A DNA stretch of 10,059 nucleotides from Prevotellaceae bacterium UBA6858 (GTDB lineage: Bacteria > Bacteroidota > Bacteroidia > Bacteroidales > Bacteroidaceae). Of the stretch, positions 1-6,272 are shown piece after piece; position 1 is the stretch's first letter; each line of letters opens with the position of its first letter. The stretch is from contig DKDC01000025.1 in assembly GCA_002451695.1 (NCBI GenBank), forward strand, positions 48,802 through 58,860. Reading direction: 5' to 3'. The translations under genes and the position numbers were made by a program. The notes below the pieces were generated by a model. That model made no database searches and had not been told where the DNA came from. It saw only the letters and a list, made by a program, of their open reading frames with translations.

Positions 1-92
1 TTTTTCCTACATAGGACATAGCTTTTTCCATGTCCCATATAGTTTTCGGGGGATTGAGGAAAGGACGAGCGATTATGGTTTTGCGAAAATTG
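1..92 (+). repeat. Intergenic repeat element, copy A (core plus tail)
   Basis: The first 47 bases align without gaps to 3794-3840 (41 of 47 identical by eye) and to the reverse complement of 10011-10057. The core is an imperfect inverted repeat: CTACATAGGACATAG (7-21) faces CCATGTCCCATATAG (28-42) across a T-rich loop, with 12 of 15 positions complementary. After the core a second shared stretch runs to GGTTTTGCGAAAATTG (77-92), which recurs with one change in the copy near the right edge at the same distance. There is no coding potential. The left edge may be cut by the window. Its function is unknown; it could be a transcribed hairpin, a protein-binding palindrome or a non-autonomous mobile repeat. 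Confidence 0.7.
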
Positions 93-93
93 T

Positions 94-116
94 AGGGGCG
101 CATTGCATGCGCCCTG
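94..116. repeat. REP-like GC-rich hairpin
   Basis: GGGCGCA (96-102) pairs perfectly with TGCGCCC (108-114) around a 5-nt loop. The GC-rich palindrome, starting with TGTAGGGGCGC, has the look of intergenic REP-type repeats. A degenerate copy in opposite orientation lies at 178-196. It begins immediately after the copy A tail, so the two elements abut. Confidence 0.55.
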
Positions 117-173
117 TACGCCACCGCATGAACCGCACCGCAAACCGATGCCACAATATCGCCAATCGGCACA

Positions 174-204
174 CTCCGGACGTATGCAATACGCCCATTC
201 GGAG
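174..204. repeat. Second REP-like hairpin, degenerate inverted partner
   Basis: GGACGTATGCAATACGCCC (178-196) matches the reverse complement of the 96-114 hairpin at 16 of 19 positions and can itself fold (six of seven pairs around loop TGCAA). An outer pair CTCCG (174-178) and CGGAG (200-204) could enclose it, partly competing with the inner stem. With the first hairpin it brackets about 60 bp carrying no recognisable gene. From here to the promoter at 300 I see nothing else of note. Confidence 0.45.
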
Positions 205-299
205 GCGCAATTCGTCGGGCAACTGTTATCCAAAACTCGCGCAAACCATGTGGTTTTCGGGAATTTCGCGCGTAAAGACGAAAAAACGCTCATATAAAT

Positions 300-330
300 T
301 TTGTCAGTAATTATAAATGCCGTACTTTTG
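300..330 (+). promoter_or_regulatory. Bacteroidota-type promoter for tRNA-Glu/rpsT
   Basis: TTTG (300-303), a 19-nt spacer and TACTTTTG (323-330) match exactly the Bacteroides primary-sigma consensus TTTG-N19-21-TAnnTTTG. Transcription would start around 335-338, leaving a leader of about 35 nt before the tRNA. No other promoter is visible between the tRNA and rpsT, so both are probably made from this one. Confidence 0.8.
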
Positions 331-371
331 CACTCGCAACTAAAGGCAAGGACTTTAGCTCGCTAAGAGGC

Positions 372-443
372 GGCCGATTCGTCTATCGGTTAGGACGAGA
401 GATTTTCATTCTCTAAAGAGCAGTTCGACTCTGCTATCGGCTA
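372..443 (+). tRNA. tRNA-Glu (anticodon TTC)
   Basis: The cloverleaf can be drawn by hand. The acceptor stem GGCCGAT (372-378) pairs with ATCGGCT (436-442), with a G-U first pair. The D arm starts GTCTATCGGTTAGGAC (381-396). The anticodon stem AGAGA/TCTCT carries loop TTTTCAT, with anticodon TTC at 405-407. The T arm is AGCAG, loop TTCGACT, then CTGCT (419-435). The discriminator is A443 and the CCA end is not fully encoded, so it would be added after transcription. The tRNA decodes GAA/GAG. It sits 20 nt before rpsT under a shared promoter, so processing of the tRNA would also define the 5' end of the rpsT message. Confidence 0.95.
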
Positions 444-463
444 CAATAAAAAGAAAATAAAAG

Positions 464-718
464 ATGGCAAATCACAAATCATCAATAAAGAGAATCCGTC
501 AGACGGCGGCACGTCGTTTGCACAATCGCTATTACGCAAAGACTATGCGCAACGCGTTGCGCGACCTCCGCGCCACGACAGACAAGGCCGCTGCTGAGGA
601 GCAGTTGCCGAAAGTGCAGCATCTGCTTGACAAATTGGCAAAATCCAACATCATCCACAAGAACAAGGTTGCCAATCTGAAGTCATCAGTTGCAAAGCAC
701 GTAAACTCCTTGAAGTAA
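464..718 (+). CDS. rpsT: 30S ribosomal protein S20
   Basis: This is an 84-residue, very basic protein of the usual S20 length. It starts MANHKSSIKRIRQ and has the family's long-helix pattern (KTMRNALRDLRATTDKAAA, then HKNKVANLKSSVAKHV near the C-terminus). S20 binds 16S rRNA early in assembly of the small ribosomal subunit. The ATG at 464 lies in an A-rich stretch (AATAAAAAGAAAATAAAAG) with no clear Shine-Dalgarno, which is typical of Bacteroidota. It follows tRNA-Glu closely and is followed by a probable terminator, so the unit appears to be tRNA-Glu-rpsT only. In E. coli S20 represses its own translation; nothing in this sequence shows whether that holds here. Confidence 0.97.
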   Translation: MANHKSSIKRIRQTAARRLHNRYYAKTMRNALRDLRATTDKAAAEEQLPKVQHLLDKLAKSNIIHKNKVANLKSSVAKHVNSLK

Positions 719-752
719 GTTTTTCATACTATTTATTTTTAGGTTATTTATT

Positions 753-793
753 AAGCGGACGACCCCCTAAAAGGGCTGGATCGCTTTTTATTT
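753..793 (+). terminator. Probable intrinsic terminator after rpsT
   Basis: AAGCG (753-757) pairs with CGCTT (782-786), with an inner CCC/GGG pairing, and runs into a T-rich tract (TTTTTATTTATTT). The stem is interrupted, so termination may be partial and allow some read-through into the exporter gene, which has no convincing promoter of its own. Confidence 0.55.
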
Positions 794-832
794 ATTTCTG
801 TTACCGCAAGGCAATTTTAAGCGCACACGACA

Positions 833-1417
833 ATGCCCATAGAGAAACTCCCCTCGCTTCTGGCACTGATACTTGCAGTGGGGTATTCGCCCGGTCCGGC
901 AAATATCTTCAGCCTGATGTGCTCCATGCGGAACGGAAGGAAGGCAGCCCTCAGAATGTGGCTGGGGCTTCTCACCGGGTTCACGATAGCCGTGCTGGTT
1001 CTCGCCGTCGCCACCCATTTCATCGGCGAGACGATGGGACAGTATGTGAAGTACGTGAAATACGCGGGGGCGGCATACATCCTCTATCTGGCGTGGAAAA
1101 CCTATTCTTCATCGGACGGGCAGCAGCGCAAGACACGCGGATGCTCCTTTGTGTCGGGGATGGTCATGCAGCTCACCAACGCCAAGATTTTGCTTTTCGA
1201 CCTCATGGCGTTCTCCACTTTTGTCCTGCCTTATTCCGACGCGCTTCCCGACTTGCTCTTTGTCGCAGCCTTTCTGTCGCTCGCAGGGCCGGGGGCGAAC
1301 CTTGTGTGGCTGCTGATGGGCGGCTTTCTCCACAGGGTGTTCTCTAAGCATCAGAGGAAAATGGAGGTAGCAATGGCGTTGTGTCTTGCTGTCTGCGCCG
1401 TGGCGATTGTGGTTTAG
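833..1417 (+). CDS. LysE/RhtB-family amino-acid exporter
   Basis: A 194-residue hydrophobic protein of the family's usual length (about 200). Residues 16-50 carry the N-terminal signature SPGPANIFSLMCSMRNGRKA followed by a G-rich second helix (LGLLTGF). Hydrophobic segments lie at about 5-30, 42-65, 74-90, 112-133, 139-165 and 177-194. The QLTNAKILLF segment (113-122) corresponds to the conserved asparagine/lysine motif at the fourth helix. The family exports amino acids or related small metabolites across the inner membrane by proton exchange; the substrate cannot be predicted here. ATG at 833 places the signature at the expected distance from the N-terminus. The best upstream promoter-like site, TATTTCTG near 793-800, has one mismatch and no good -33 partner. 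The neighbours give no functional hint. Confidence 0.85.
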   Translation: MPIEKLPSLLALILAVGYSPGPANIFSLMCSMRNGRKAALRMWLGLLTGFTIAVLVLAVATHFIGETMGQYVKYVKYAGAAYILYLAWKTYSSSDGQQRKTRGCSFVSGMVMQLTNAKILLFDLMAFSTFVLPYSDALPDLLFVAAFLSLAGPGANLVWLLMGGFLHRVFSKHQRKMEVAMALCLAVCAVAIVV

Positions 1418-1498
1418 CGGCATCCGCTCCGGGGGCTCCCGCAAGCGTTGGGGCCGGCGGCGCAGGGCAAACTTTTCCCCTTTGTTTTTAGTGCGCGG

Positions 1499-1524
1499 AA
1501 GCTGCGCCTGTGTCAGCTTTTTTT
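1499..1524 (+). terminator. Hairpin plus T-tract ahead of gyrB
   Basis: AAGCTG (1499-1504) pairs perfectly with CAGCTT (1514-1519) across a 9-nt loop and is followed by T at 1520-1524, giving seven T in a row from 1518. It would stop transcripts from the exporter gene. It lies directly against the gyrB -7 element, so it occupies the space where the gyrB -33 element should be. Confidence 0.55.
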
Positions 1525-1526
1525 AT

Positions 1527-1534
1527 TAACTTTG
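1527..1534 (+). promoter_or_regulatory. Probable gyrB promoter, -7 element
   Basis: TAACTTTG is an exact TAnnTTTG match. The expected -33 TTTG about 20 nt upstream is missing (the nearest are CCTG or GCTG), so the promoter is half-consensus. Predicted initiation is near 1539-1542, a leader of about 30 nt before the ATG at 1570. This site argues against the in-frame GTG at 1510 as the start codon. Confidence 0.55.
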
Positions 1535-1569
1535 TGGCTAATAACATCTACATTCACAACAGAAAAAAC

Positions 1570-3528
1570 ATGGACGAAAGAGAGAAGTTGGCGGAGGAAA
1601 GTTATTCCGCGAGTAACATACAAGTCCTCGAAGGCCTTGAAGCGGTTCGCAAGCGTCCTGCCATGTATATTGGCGACATTAGCGAGAAGGGTCTTCACCA
1701 TCTTGTTTATGAAACGGTTGACAACTCCATCGATGAGGCCCTTGCAGGATATTGCACACATATCGAAGTGACAATTTGCGAAGACAATTCAATAATTGTG
1801 CAGGACGACGGTCGCGGAATACCCGTGGATATGCACGAGAAAGAGCATAAGTCGGCACTCGAGGTCGTGATGACGGTGCTCCACGCGGGGGGAAAATTCA
1901 ACAAAAGCTCCTACAAGGTTTCCGGCGGTCTCCACGGCGTGGGCGTTTCGTGCGTGAACGCCTTGTCAACCAAAATGGTTTCGCAGGTTTTCCGCAACGG
2001 CAAGATATACCAGCAGGAATATTCGTGCGGCAAGGCCATATATCCCGTGAAAGTTGTCGGGGACAGCGACCTGCACGGCACGCGCCAGCATTTCTGGCCC
2101 GACGGCAGCATTTTCATAACCACAACCTATAAGTACAACATCCTCGCCAACCGTATGCGCGAGCTTGCATACCTCAACGCGGGGCTGAAAATAACGCTCA
2201 CAGACCTGCGCCCCGACGAGGAGGGAAAGACGCGGCAGGATGTGTTTTACAGCGAAAAAGGTCTGCGTGAGTTTGTAAAATACATAGATTCAAGCCGCAT
2301 TCACCTGTTTGACGATGTGATTTACCTCAACACCGAGAAAAACGAAATCCCCATCGAGGCGGCGATAATGTACAACACCTCCTCGAGCGAGAACATACAC
2401 TCATACGTAAACAACATCAACACCATAGAGGGCGGCACCCATGTAATGGGCTTCCGTCAGGCACTCACCCGCGTGCTGAAGAAATACGCCGAGGACAATT
2501 ACCAGAAGGTTATTGAGAAGAGCAAGGTTGAGATAGCCCCGGAGGACTTCCGCGAGGGACTTACCGCCGTGGTTTCCGTCAAGGTGTCGGAGCCGCAGTT
2601 TGAAGGGCAGACAAAAACCAAGCTCGGCAACAACGAGGTGGCTGGTGCGGTCAACCAGGCTGTCGGCGAGGCGTTGTCGAACTATTTGGAGGAACATCCC
2701 AAGGAGGCAAAGCTGATAATCGACAAGGTGGTGCTTGCCGCGTCTGCGCGAATTGCCGCAAAGAAGGCGCGTGAGAGTGTGCTGCGCAAAAACGCGCTTA
2801 CGGGCGGCGGACTGCCCGGAAAACTTGCCGACTGCTCGTCGAAGGACCCGGCAGAATGCGAGCTGTTCCTTGTGGAGGGCGACTCGGCAGGAGGCTCGGC
2901 AAAGCAGGGACGCGCCCGCGAGACACAGGCGATATTGCCGCTGCGAGGGAAAATCCTCAATGTGGAAAAGGCAATGTGGCACAAGGCGTTCGAGAGCGAC
3001 GAGGTGAACAACATAATCCAGGCGTTGGGGGTGCGTTTCGGCGTGAACGGAGACAGCAAGGAGGCAAACATCGACAAGCTGCGCTACCACAAGGTTATAA
3101 TAATGACCGATGCCGATGTCGATGGCTCACACATCGACACGCTCATCATGACGCTGTTCTACCGCTATATGCCGCAGATAATCGAGGACGGCTACCTGTA
3201 CATAGCCACGCCGCCGCTGTACCTGTGCAAAAAGGGAAAGGTTGAGGAATATTGCTACACCGATGCCGACCGCCGCAGGTTTATGGAAAAATACAACAAC
3301 GGCAGCGAGGAGGGAATAAACACCCAACGCTACAAAGGTCTCGGCGAGATGAACCCCGAACAGCTTTGGGACACGACCATGAACCCCGACACCCGTCTCC
3401 TGAAGCAGGTGACAATCGAGAACGCAGCCGACGCCGACTACATATTCTCCATGCTGATGGGGGAGGATGTAGGCCCGCGCCGCGAGTTCATCGAGCAGAA
3501 CGCGACATTCGCGAACGTGGACGCATAA
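1570..3528 (+). CDS. gyrB: DNA gyrase subunit B
   Basis: A 652-residue ATPase subunit of DNA gyrase, which with GyrA introduces negative supercoils. The GHKL ATPase domain shows E48, N52 and D55 in ETVDNSIDEA, DDGRGIP (79-85) and GGLHGVG (119-125). A ribosomal S5-fold transducer domain follows (about 225-400). The Toprim domain has LVEGDSAGGSAKQGR with E436 and MTDADVDGSHI (512-522) for metal binding. The tail contains QRYKGLGEMNPEQLWDTTMN, which is GyrB-like rather than ParE-like. The length matches short GyrBs lacking the enterobacterial insertion. I chose ATG 1570: the in-frame GTG at 1510 would lie upstream of the predicted transcription start and add 20 residues that do not look like GyrB. 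It is transcribed alone, with its own promoter and a strong terminator. GyrB is the target of aminocoumarin drugs. Confidence 0.98.
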   Translation: MDEREKLAEESYSASNIQVLEGLEAVRKRPAMYIGDISEKGLHHLVYETVDNSIDEALAGYCTHIEVTICEDNSIIVQDDGRGIPVDMHEKEHKSALEVVMTVLHAGGKFNKSSYKVSGGLHGVGVSCVNALSTKMVSQVFRNGKIYQQEYSCGKAIYPVKVVGDSDLHGTRQHFWPDGSIFITTTYKYNILANRMRELAYLNAGLKITLTDLRPDEEGKTRQDVFYSEKGLREFVKYIDSSRIHLFDDVIYLNTEKNEIPIEAAIMYNTSSSENIHSYVNNINTIEGGTHVMGFRQALTRVLKKYAEDNYQKVIEKSKVEIAPEDFREGLTAVVSVKVSEPQFEGQTKTKLGNNEVAGAVNQAVGEALSNYLEEHPKEAKLIIDKVVLAASARIAAKKARESVLRKNALTGGGLPGKLADCSSKDPAECELFLVEGDSAGGSAKQGRARETQAILPLRGKILNVEKAMWHKAFESDEVNNIIQALGVRFGVNGDSKEANIDKLRYHKVIIMTDADVDGSHIDTLIMTLFYRYMPQIIEDGYLYIATPPLYLCKKGKVEEYCYTDADRRRFMEKYNNGSEEGINTQRYKGLGEMNPEQLWDTTMNPDTRLLKQVTIENAADADYIFSMLMGEDVGPRREFIEQNATFANVDA

Positions 3529-3556
3529 AAACAGGGCAAAGGAAAATCTCCAATAG

Positions 3557-3583
3557 GGCGCATCCGCAGGGTGCGCCTTTTTT
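3557..3583 (+). terminator. Intrinsic terminator of gyrB
   Basis: GGCGCA (3557-3562) pairs perfectly with TGCGCC (3572-3577). A further CC/GG pair is possible inside the loop, and TTTTTT (3578-3583) follows. It is a textbook terminator 28 nt after the gyrB stop. Confidence 0.9.
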
Positions 3584-3751
3584 GTTTCCTTGAATGCGTG
3601 CCAAAAAATGCGGACAATGGCGAATTGAAACCCGGGCGTATGTTGCGTGGCAACCCCAAAGAGGAGAATTAGGTAACAGGCTGACTAACAGAAAAATAAT
3701 ACAAAGCCGACAGTTCTTGTAACGTTTTGGTTTACAGAGTGTGGCGTGGGC
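3584..3751. other. Convergent intergenic stretch, nothing recognised
   Basis: Between the gyrB terminator and the repeat/hairpin cluster I see no supported open reading frame, promoter pair or RNA gene. A tiny hairpin, GTTGC GTG GCAAC, near 3642-3654 is too short to interpret. Confidence 0.5.
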
Positions 3752-3800
3752 GGAAAATTATGTCTGATGTGGAAATTCCTACATCAGACATAATTTTTCC
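3752..3800. terminator. Long perfect hairpin, possible bidirectional terminator
   Basis: The 17-base arm at 3754-3770 (AAAATTATGTCTGATGT) is matched perfectly by its reverse complement at 3781-3797. GGAAATTCCT between them can pair further (GGAA/TTCC), and outer GG/CC (3752-3753, 3799-3800) pair with a one-base bulge. The A-rich 5' flank and T-rich 3' flank would make it usable as a terminator from either strand, between convergent gyrB and the glycosidase gene. Its 3' end overlaps the first bases of repeat copy B, and the arm sequence ACATCAGACATA resembles the repeat's own ACATAGGACATA, so it may belong to the repeat rather than be an ordinary terminator. Confidence 0.5.
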
Positions 3801-3840
3801 TGCATAGGACGTAGTTTTTTCTATGTCCCATGTAGTTTTA
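3794..3840 (+). repeat. Intergenic repeat element, copy B (core only)
   Basis: An ungapped match to the 47-bp cores at 1-47 (41/47) and 10011-10057 reverse complement (39/47). CTGCATAGGACGTAG (3799-3813) and CTATGTCCCATGTAG (3821-3835... read on the same strand) form an imperfect inverted repeat with two G-U pairs and one mismatch around a T loop. The tail seen in copies A and C is absent: sequence diverges after TAGTTTTA and reaches the glycosidase stop codon within 15 bp. It is preceded by a long perfect hairpin not seen in the other copies. Confidence 0.7.
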
Positions 3841-3853
3841 CAGTTCCTTCGAT

Positions 3854-4804
3854 TTATTTTACAGGCAGGAACTTTCCGTTCTTTATCACGGCATCCTTTA
3901 TTGTGAGCGTGCTGCCAGCCTCGTTGGGGGAGTGGAACGACATTTTAAGGTTTCCGTTCAGGTCGCGGAACACCATCTGGTGTCCTCCGTTGTTGGAGAA
4001 CACCGTTGTCTTTTCGTGAACCCACGGCCCGGTTACGCTTCCCGATGCGGAAATTGCCTGGCCAATGGAATATTTGGGGGCGAAGCTTGACCACAGCATT
4101 AGCAGATGCCCGCTTTTCTCGTCCCGCCACACGAATGGCGCGTCGGTTACGACAGCCTTGCCGCTGGCCTCTCTTGCCCACGGTGCGTCGGCGGTGCGGA
4201 ACAGCTTTATCGGGTCGCCTATTGTTCCGTTGAGTTCCTTGTTGAGACGCTGGCACCATATCTCGCCCACGCTGTCGGTTACGTTAGGCCCGTTCCACTC
4301 CACGCAGAACAGCGTCCACGGTTCGCCGTCCTTGTCAATATATAATGATGCGTCAAGGCATTGCATTCCCGGAGGCGTTATGAACAGGCGGTCATCGGGT
4401 ATAATGTTCTTGTATGGGCCGAGCGGGCCGTTGTCGGAGCGCAGCACCGTTGTTCCGCGCATTATTCCCTTGGCGTGGTTTGCAACTGTTACAAAACAGT
4501 AGTATTTGCCGTTGTAACAGTATGTGTCGGGCGCCCACCAGTCGTCGGGGCACTTGTAGCCTTCGGGCATGTGGTAAACGTATCCTGCTTCGTCCCAGTT
4601 TTCAAGGTCTTTGCTCTTGTAGGCGAAGAGCCTTGCGTCTTCAGGCCCGCGCCGCGACACTATAAGGTAGTATTCCCCTTTTTCGCGGTCAACGGTTATG
4701 AACGGGTCGCGGCACTTTATCTGCGATGATGGGATGTTGGTTTTTTGTGCGCACATGTGCAGTGAAAAAAACAGCGCGAACAGCATTGAAAGTTTTAATC
4801 TCAT
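3854..4804 (-). CDS. Secreted GH43-type glycosidase-like protein
   Basis: A 316-residue protein with an N-terminal signal peptide (hydrophobic residues 4-17, then MCAQ; not a good lipobox). The rest has the five-bladed propeller pattern of glycoside hydrolase family 43. CRDPFI (31-36) gives the usual catalytic base Asp33, WWAPD (89-93) is the blade signature, and CLDASLY (149-155) gives Asp151, the expected pKa modulator. NGGHQMVFRD (272-281) fits the late-blade histidine region. The general-acid position, normally Glu in an EGP-type motif, reads TDAPFVW (220-226), so Asp221 stands there; a TDGP-type variant is, from memory, common in one Bacteroidota GH43 group. GH43 enzymes act on arabinan, xylan or galactan side chains; the substrate here is unknown. 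It stands alone without SusC/SusD genes, divergent from a WYL regulator, and no good promoter is visible. Confidence 0.8.
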   Translation of the reverse strand: MRLKLSMLFALFFSLHMCAQKTNIPSSQIKCRDPFITVDREKGEYYLIVSRRGPEDARLFAYKSKDLENWDEAGYVYHMPEGYKCPDDWWAPDTYCYNGKYYCFVTVANHAKGIMRGTTVLRSDNGPLGPYKNIIPDDRLFITPPGMQCLDASLYIDKDGEPWTLFCVEWNGPNVTDSVGEIWCQRLNKELNGTIGDPIKLFRTADAPWAREASGKAVVTDAPFVWRDEKSGHLLMLWSSFAPKYSIGQAISASGSVTGPWVHEKTTVFSNNGGHQMVFRDLNGNLKMSFHSPNEAGSTLTIKDAVIKNGKFLPVK

Positions 4805-4814
4805 GTCTTCTGGC

Positions 4815-4846
4815 TTTGTCTGTATGGGAACAATTGCTTAATTTTG
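4815..4846 (+). promoter_or_regulatory. Bacteroidota-type promoter for the WYL regulator
   Basis: TTTG (4815-4818), 20 nt, then TAATTTTG (4839-4846) is an exact consensus match. Initiation near 4851-4854 leaves a leader of about 70 nt before the ATG at 4924. This excludes in-frame upstream ATGs that lie inside the divergent glycosidase gene. Confidence 0.75.
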
Positions 4847-4923
4847 ATTGTAAATTTAGCCATAATCTCCGTAATGCCCTGCATTTGGCGGCGGAAATTT
4901 TGCAGCCCCGTGAAACTATATCA

Positions 4924-5832
4924 ATGGAACTCGGAAAATTAGACAGACAGCTCAGGCTTATGGTGCTTCTGGCAGGGAACTCAAGCCTCACAAACGAGGA
5001 GATTGCTTCGCGACTTTCGCTCAGCAAGCGTTCTGTATATCGTTATCTTGAGGCTTTCCGCGACATGGGCTTTGTGGTGGAGCGCAGCGGCGACATTTAC
5101 CGCCTTGACAAGAACTCGCCCTTTTTCCGCGAAATATCCGGCGGCGTAATGTTCACCGAGGACGAGGCTGCCACCGTGTCGCAGTTGCTGGCGTCGGTCG
5201 GCGACAACAGCACGCGGGCGAAAAACCTGTGCCGAAAGCTCGAACGGATTTACGACTATAAGGTTCTGGAAAACCACGAGGCGGACAGGAGGCTTGCCGA
5301 AAACACATCGCGCCTTTACGAGGCGGTGAAGCAACATCTCACTGTGGTGCTGAAATCATACCGCTCGCTCCATGGCGGAAGCGTGAGCGACAGGATTGTG
5401 GAGCCTTACCGATTTATGAACTCCAATGACGACATACGTTGCTACGAACTTGCATCGGGGCAGAACAAGACGTTCAAGATTTCAAGGATAGGCGAGGTGG
5501 GGCTGCTCGATGTTAAATGGGTTGCGGAGCCGGCGCACGAGGAGATTTACACGGATGCTTTCGGGTTTACGGGTACGCCCATTGACACGATAAGTTTGCG
5601 GCTTACCGCACGCGCAGCCTCGCTTTTGTGTGAGGAATATCCGCAGGCGCGACCGTTTGTAGCCGACGCCGGAGACGGCACAAGCGTGTTTGAGGACAGG
5701 GTTTGCAGCTATCTTGGAGCCATGCGGTTTGTGTTCGGGCTTTACAGCGATGTGGAAGTGGCGGGGTCTGAAAAATTCATGCTGTTTCTGAAGGAAAAAT
5801 CCGTAGATTTAACACTGCGTTTCGCGAAATGA
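4924..5832 (+). CDS. HTH-WYL domain transcriptional regulator
   Basis: A 302-residue protein. Residues 5-58 form a DeoR/HTH_11-type winged helix: TNEEIASRLSLSKRSVYRYL is the recognition region and a wing follows (VVERSGDIYRLDK). Residues 130-195 match a WYL domain (VLKSYRSLHGG, RIVEPYRF, then FKISRIGEV), although the W-Y-L triplet itself reads CYE. The C-terminal part (about 215-295) fits the WCX extension. WYL proteins are ligand- or nucleic-acid-sensing transcription factors, sometimes tied to carbohydrate or stress genes. The start at 4924 gives the normal family N-terminus and agrees with the promoter at 4815-4846; the frame stays open upstream only by overlap with the opposite gene. The divergent glycosidase is a plausible target, but I cannot identify an operator. 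Confidence 0.85.
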   Translation: MELGKLDRQLRLMVLLAGNSSLTNEEIASRLSLSKRSVYRYLEAFRDMGFVVERSGDIYRLDKNSPFFREISGGVMFTEDEAATVSQLLASVGDNSTRAKNLCRKLERIYDYKVLENHEADRRLAENTSRLYEAVKQHLTVVLKSYRSLHGGSVSDRIVEPYRFMNSNDDIRCYELASGQNKTFKISRIGEVGLLDVKWVAEPAHEEIYTDAFGFTGTPIDTISLRLTARAASLLCEEYPQARPFVADAGDGTSVFEDRVCSYLGAMRFVFGLYSDVEVAGSEKFMLFLKEKSVDLTLRFAK

Positions 5833-5891
5833 CGCGGATTGTCACTGCAAAGCGGTTCTTTTGCATTGTAAAAAGAAAAAACAATACAGCA

Positions 5892-6197
5892 ATGAGAAAA
5901 GAACTAACTTGCAACATCGCCGGCATAAGCGAAACCGCACTGCGGGAGTTTTCAATCAAGGGCATGGCAAAGCATATTGGCGGGCGCATACTCGCTTCCA
6001 AACCGGTGATGGGGCTTGCGCAGCTCTATTCGTTCCTTCTTGAGGAAAAGGTAAGCCCGCGCCGCGCCATGCGTTTCCTTAACGCGTCTGCGGCAATCAC
6101 CCTGCTTGTGTGCGTGAACGGCAGCAATATCGTGGCTGCGCTTGTCCTTACCGTATGGACGGCGGTTGCCTGTCGCGGATGCCGAAAAAGAGGCTGA
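5892..6197 (+). CDS. Small hypothetical membrane protein
   Basis: A 101-residue protein I do not recognise. The N-terminal half is polar and basic (MRKELTCNIAGISE, then KGMAKHIGGR). Residues 65-94 form one long or two short membrane helices (AAITLLVC and IVAALVLTVWTAVAC), ending in a basic tail CRGCRKRG, which suggests the C-terminus lies in the cytoplasm. It begins 59 nt after the regulator stop. The frame is open back to an ATG overlapping that stop (5829), but the A-rich region just before 5892 looks like a Bacteroidota start site. TTCTTTTG (5856-5863) is a one-mismatch -7 element without a good -33, so it may share the regulator's transcript. The codon use looks like its neighbours. Confidence 0.6.
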   Translation: MRKELTCNIAGISETALREFSIKGMAKHIGGRILASKPVMGLAQLYSFLLEEKVSPRRAMRFLNASAAITLLVCVNGSNIVAALVLTVWTAVACRGCRKRG

Positions 6198-6220
6198 CCA
6201 TGCACAAACCTTATATTGGC

Positions 6221-6255
6221 AACAAAGGCGCAACGTGTTTTGCTGCGCCTTTGTT
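6221..6255. terminator. Hairpin between convergent genes, likely bidirectional terminator
   Basis: AACAAAGGCGCA (6221-6232) pairs perfectly over 12 bp with TGCGCCTTTGTT (6244-6255), with an 11-nt loop. It lies 23 nt after the small membrane gene and 17 nt after the RlpA-like gene on the other strand. Neither side has a long T-tract beyond the TTTGTT inside the stem, so it is less certain than the gyrB terminator. Confidence 0.65.
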
Positions 6256-6272
6256 ATTGTATGTATTTGCCG

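Noticed and set aside
245..266. Possible fourth repeat fragment (CATGTGGTTTTCGGGAATTT resembles 36-55)
   Set aside because: Only about 15 of 20 positions match, with no inverted repeat, so it cannot be separated from chance.
103..310. Two overlapping 64- and 67-codon frames before the tRNA
   Set aside because: They run through the REP-like hairpins and into the tRNA promoter, have no start context, and their translations look like random sequence.
1510..1569. GTG at 1510 as gyrB start
   Set aside because: It would sit within the terminator hairpin and upstream of the -7 element; ATG 1570 gives the standard GyrB N-terminus.
2401..3090. 229-codon frame antisense to gyrB
   Set aside because: It overlaps the Toprim region of gyrB completely and shows no recognisable protein features.
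4726..4923. Upstream extension of the WYL regulator frame to 4726
   Set aside because: The added residues overlap the start of the glycosidase gene, lie mostly upstream of the exact promoter at 4815-4846 and do not resemble the family N-terminus.
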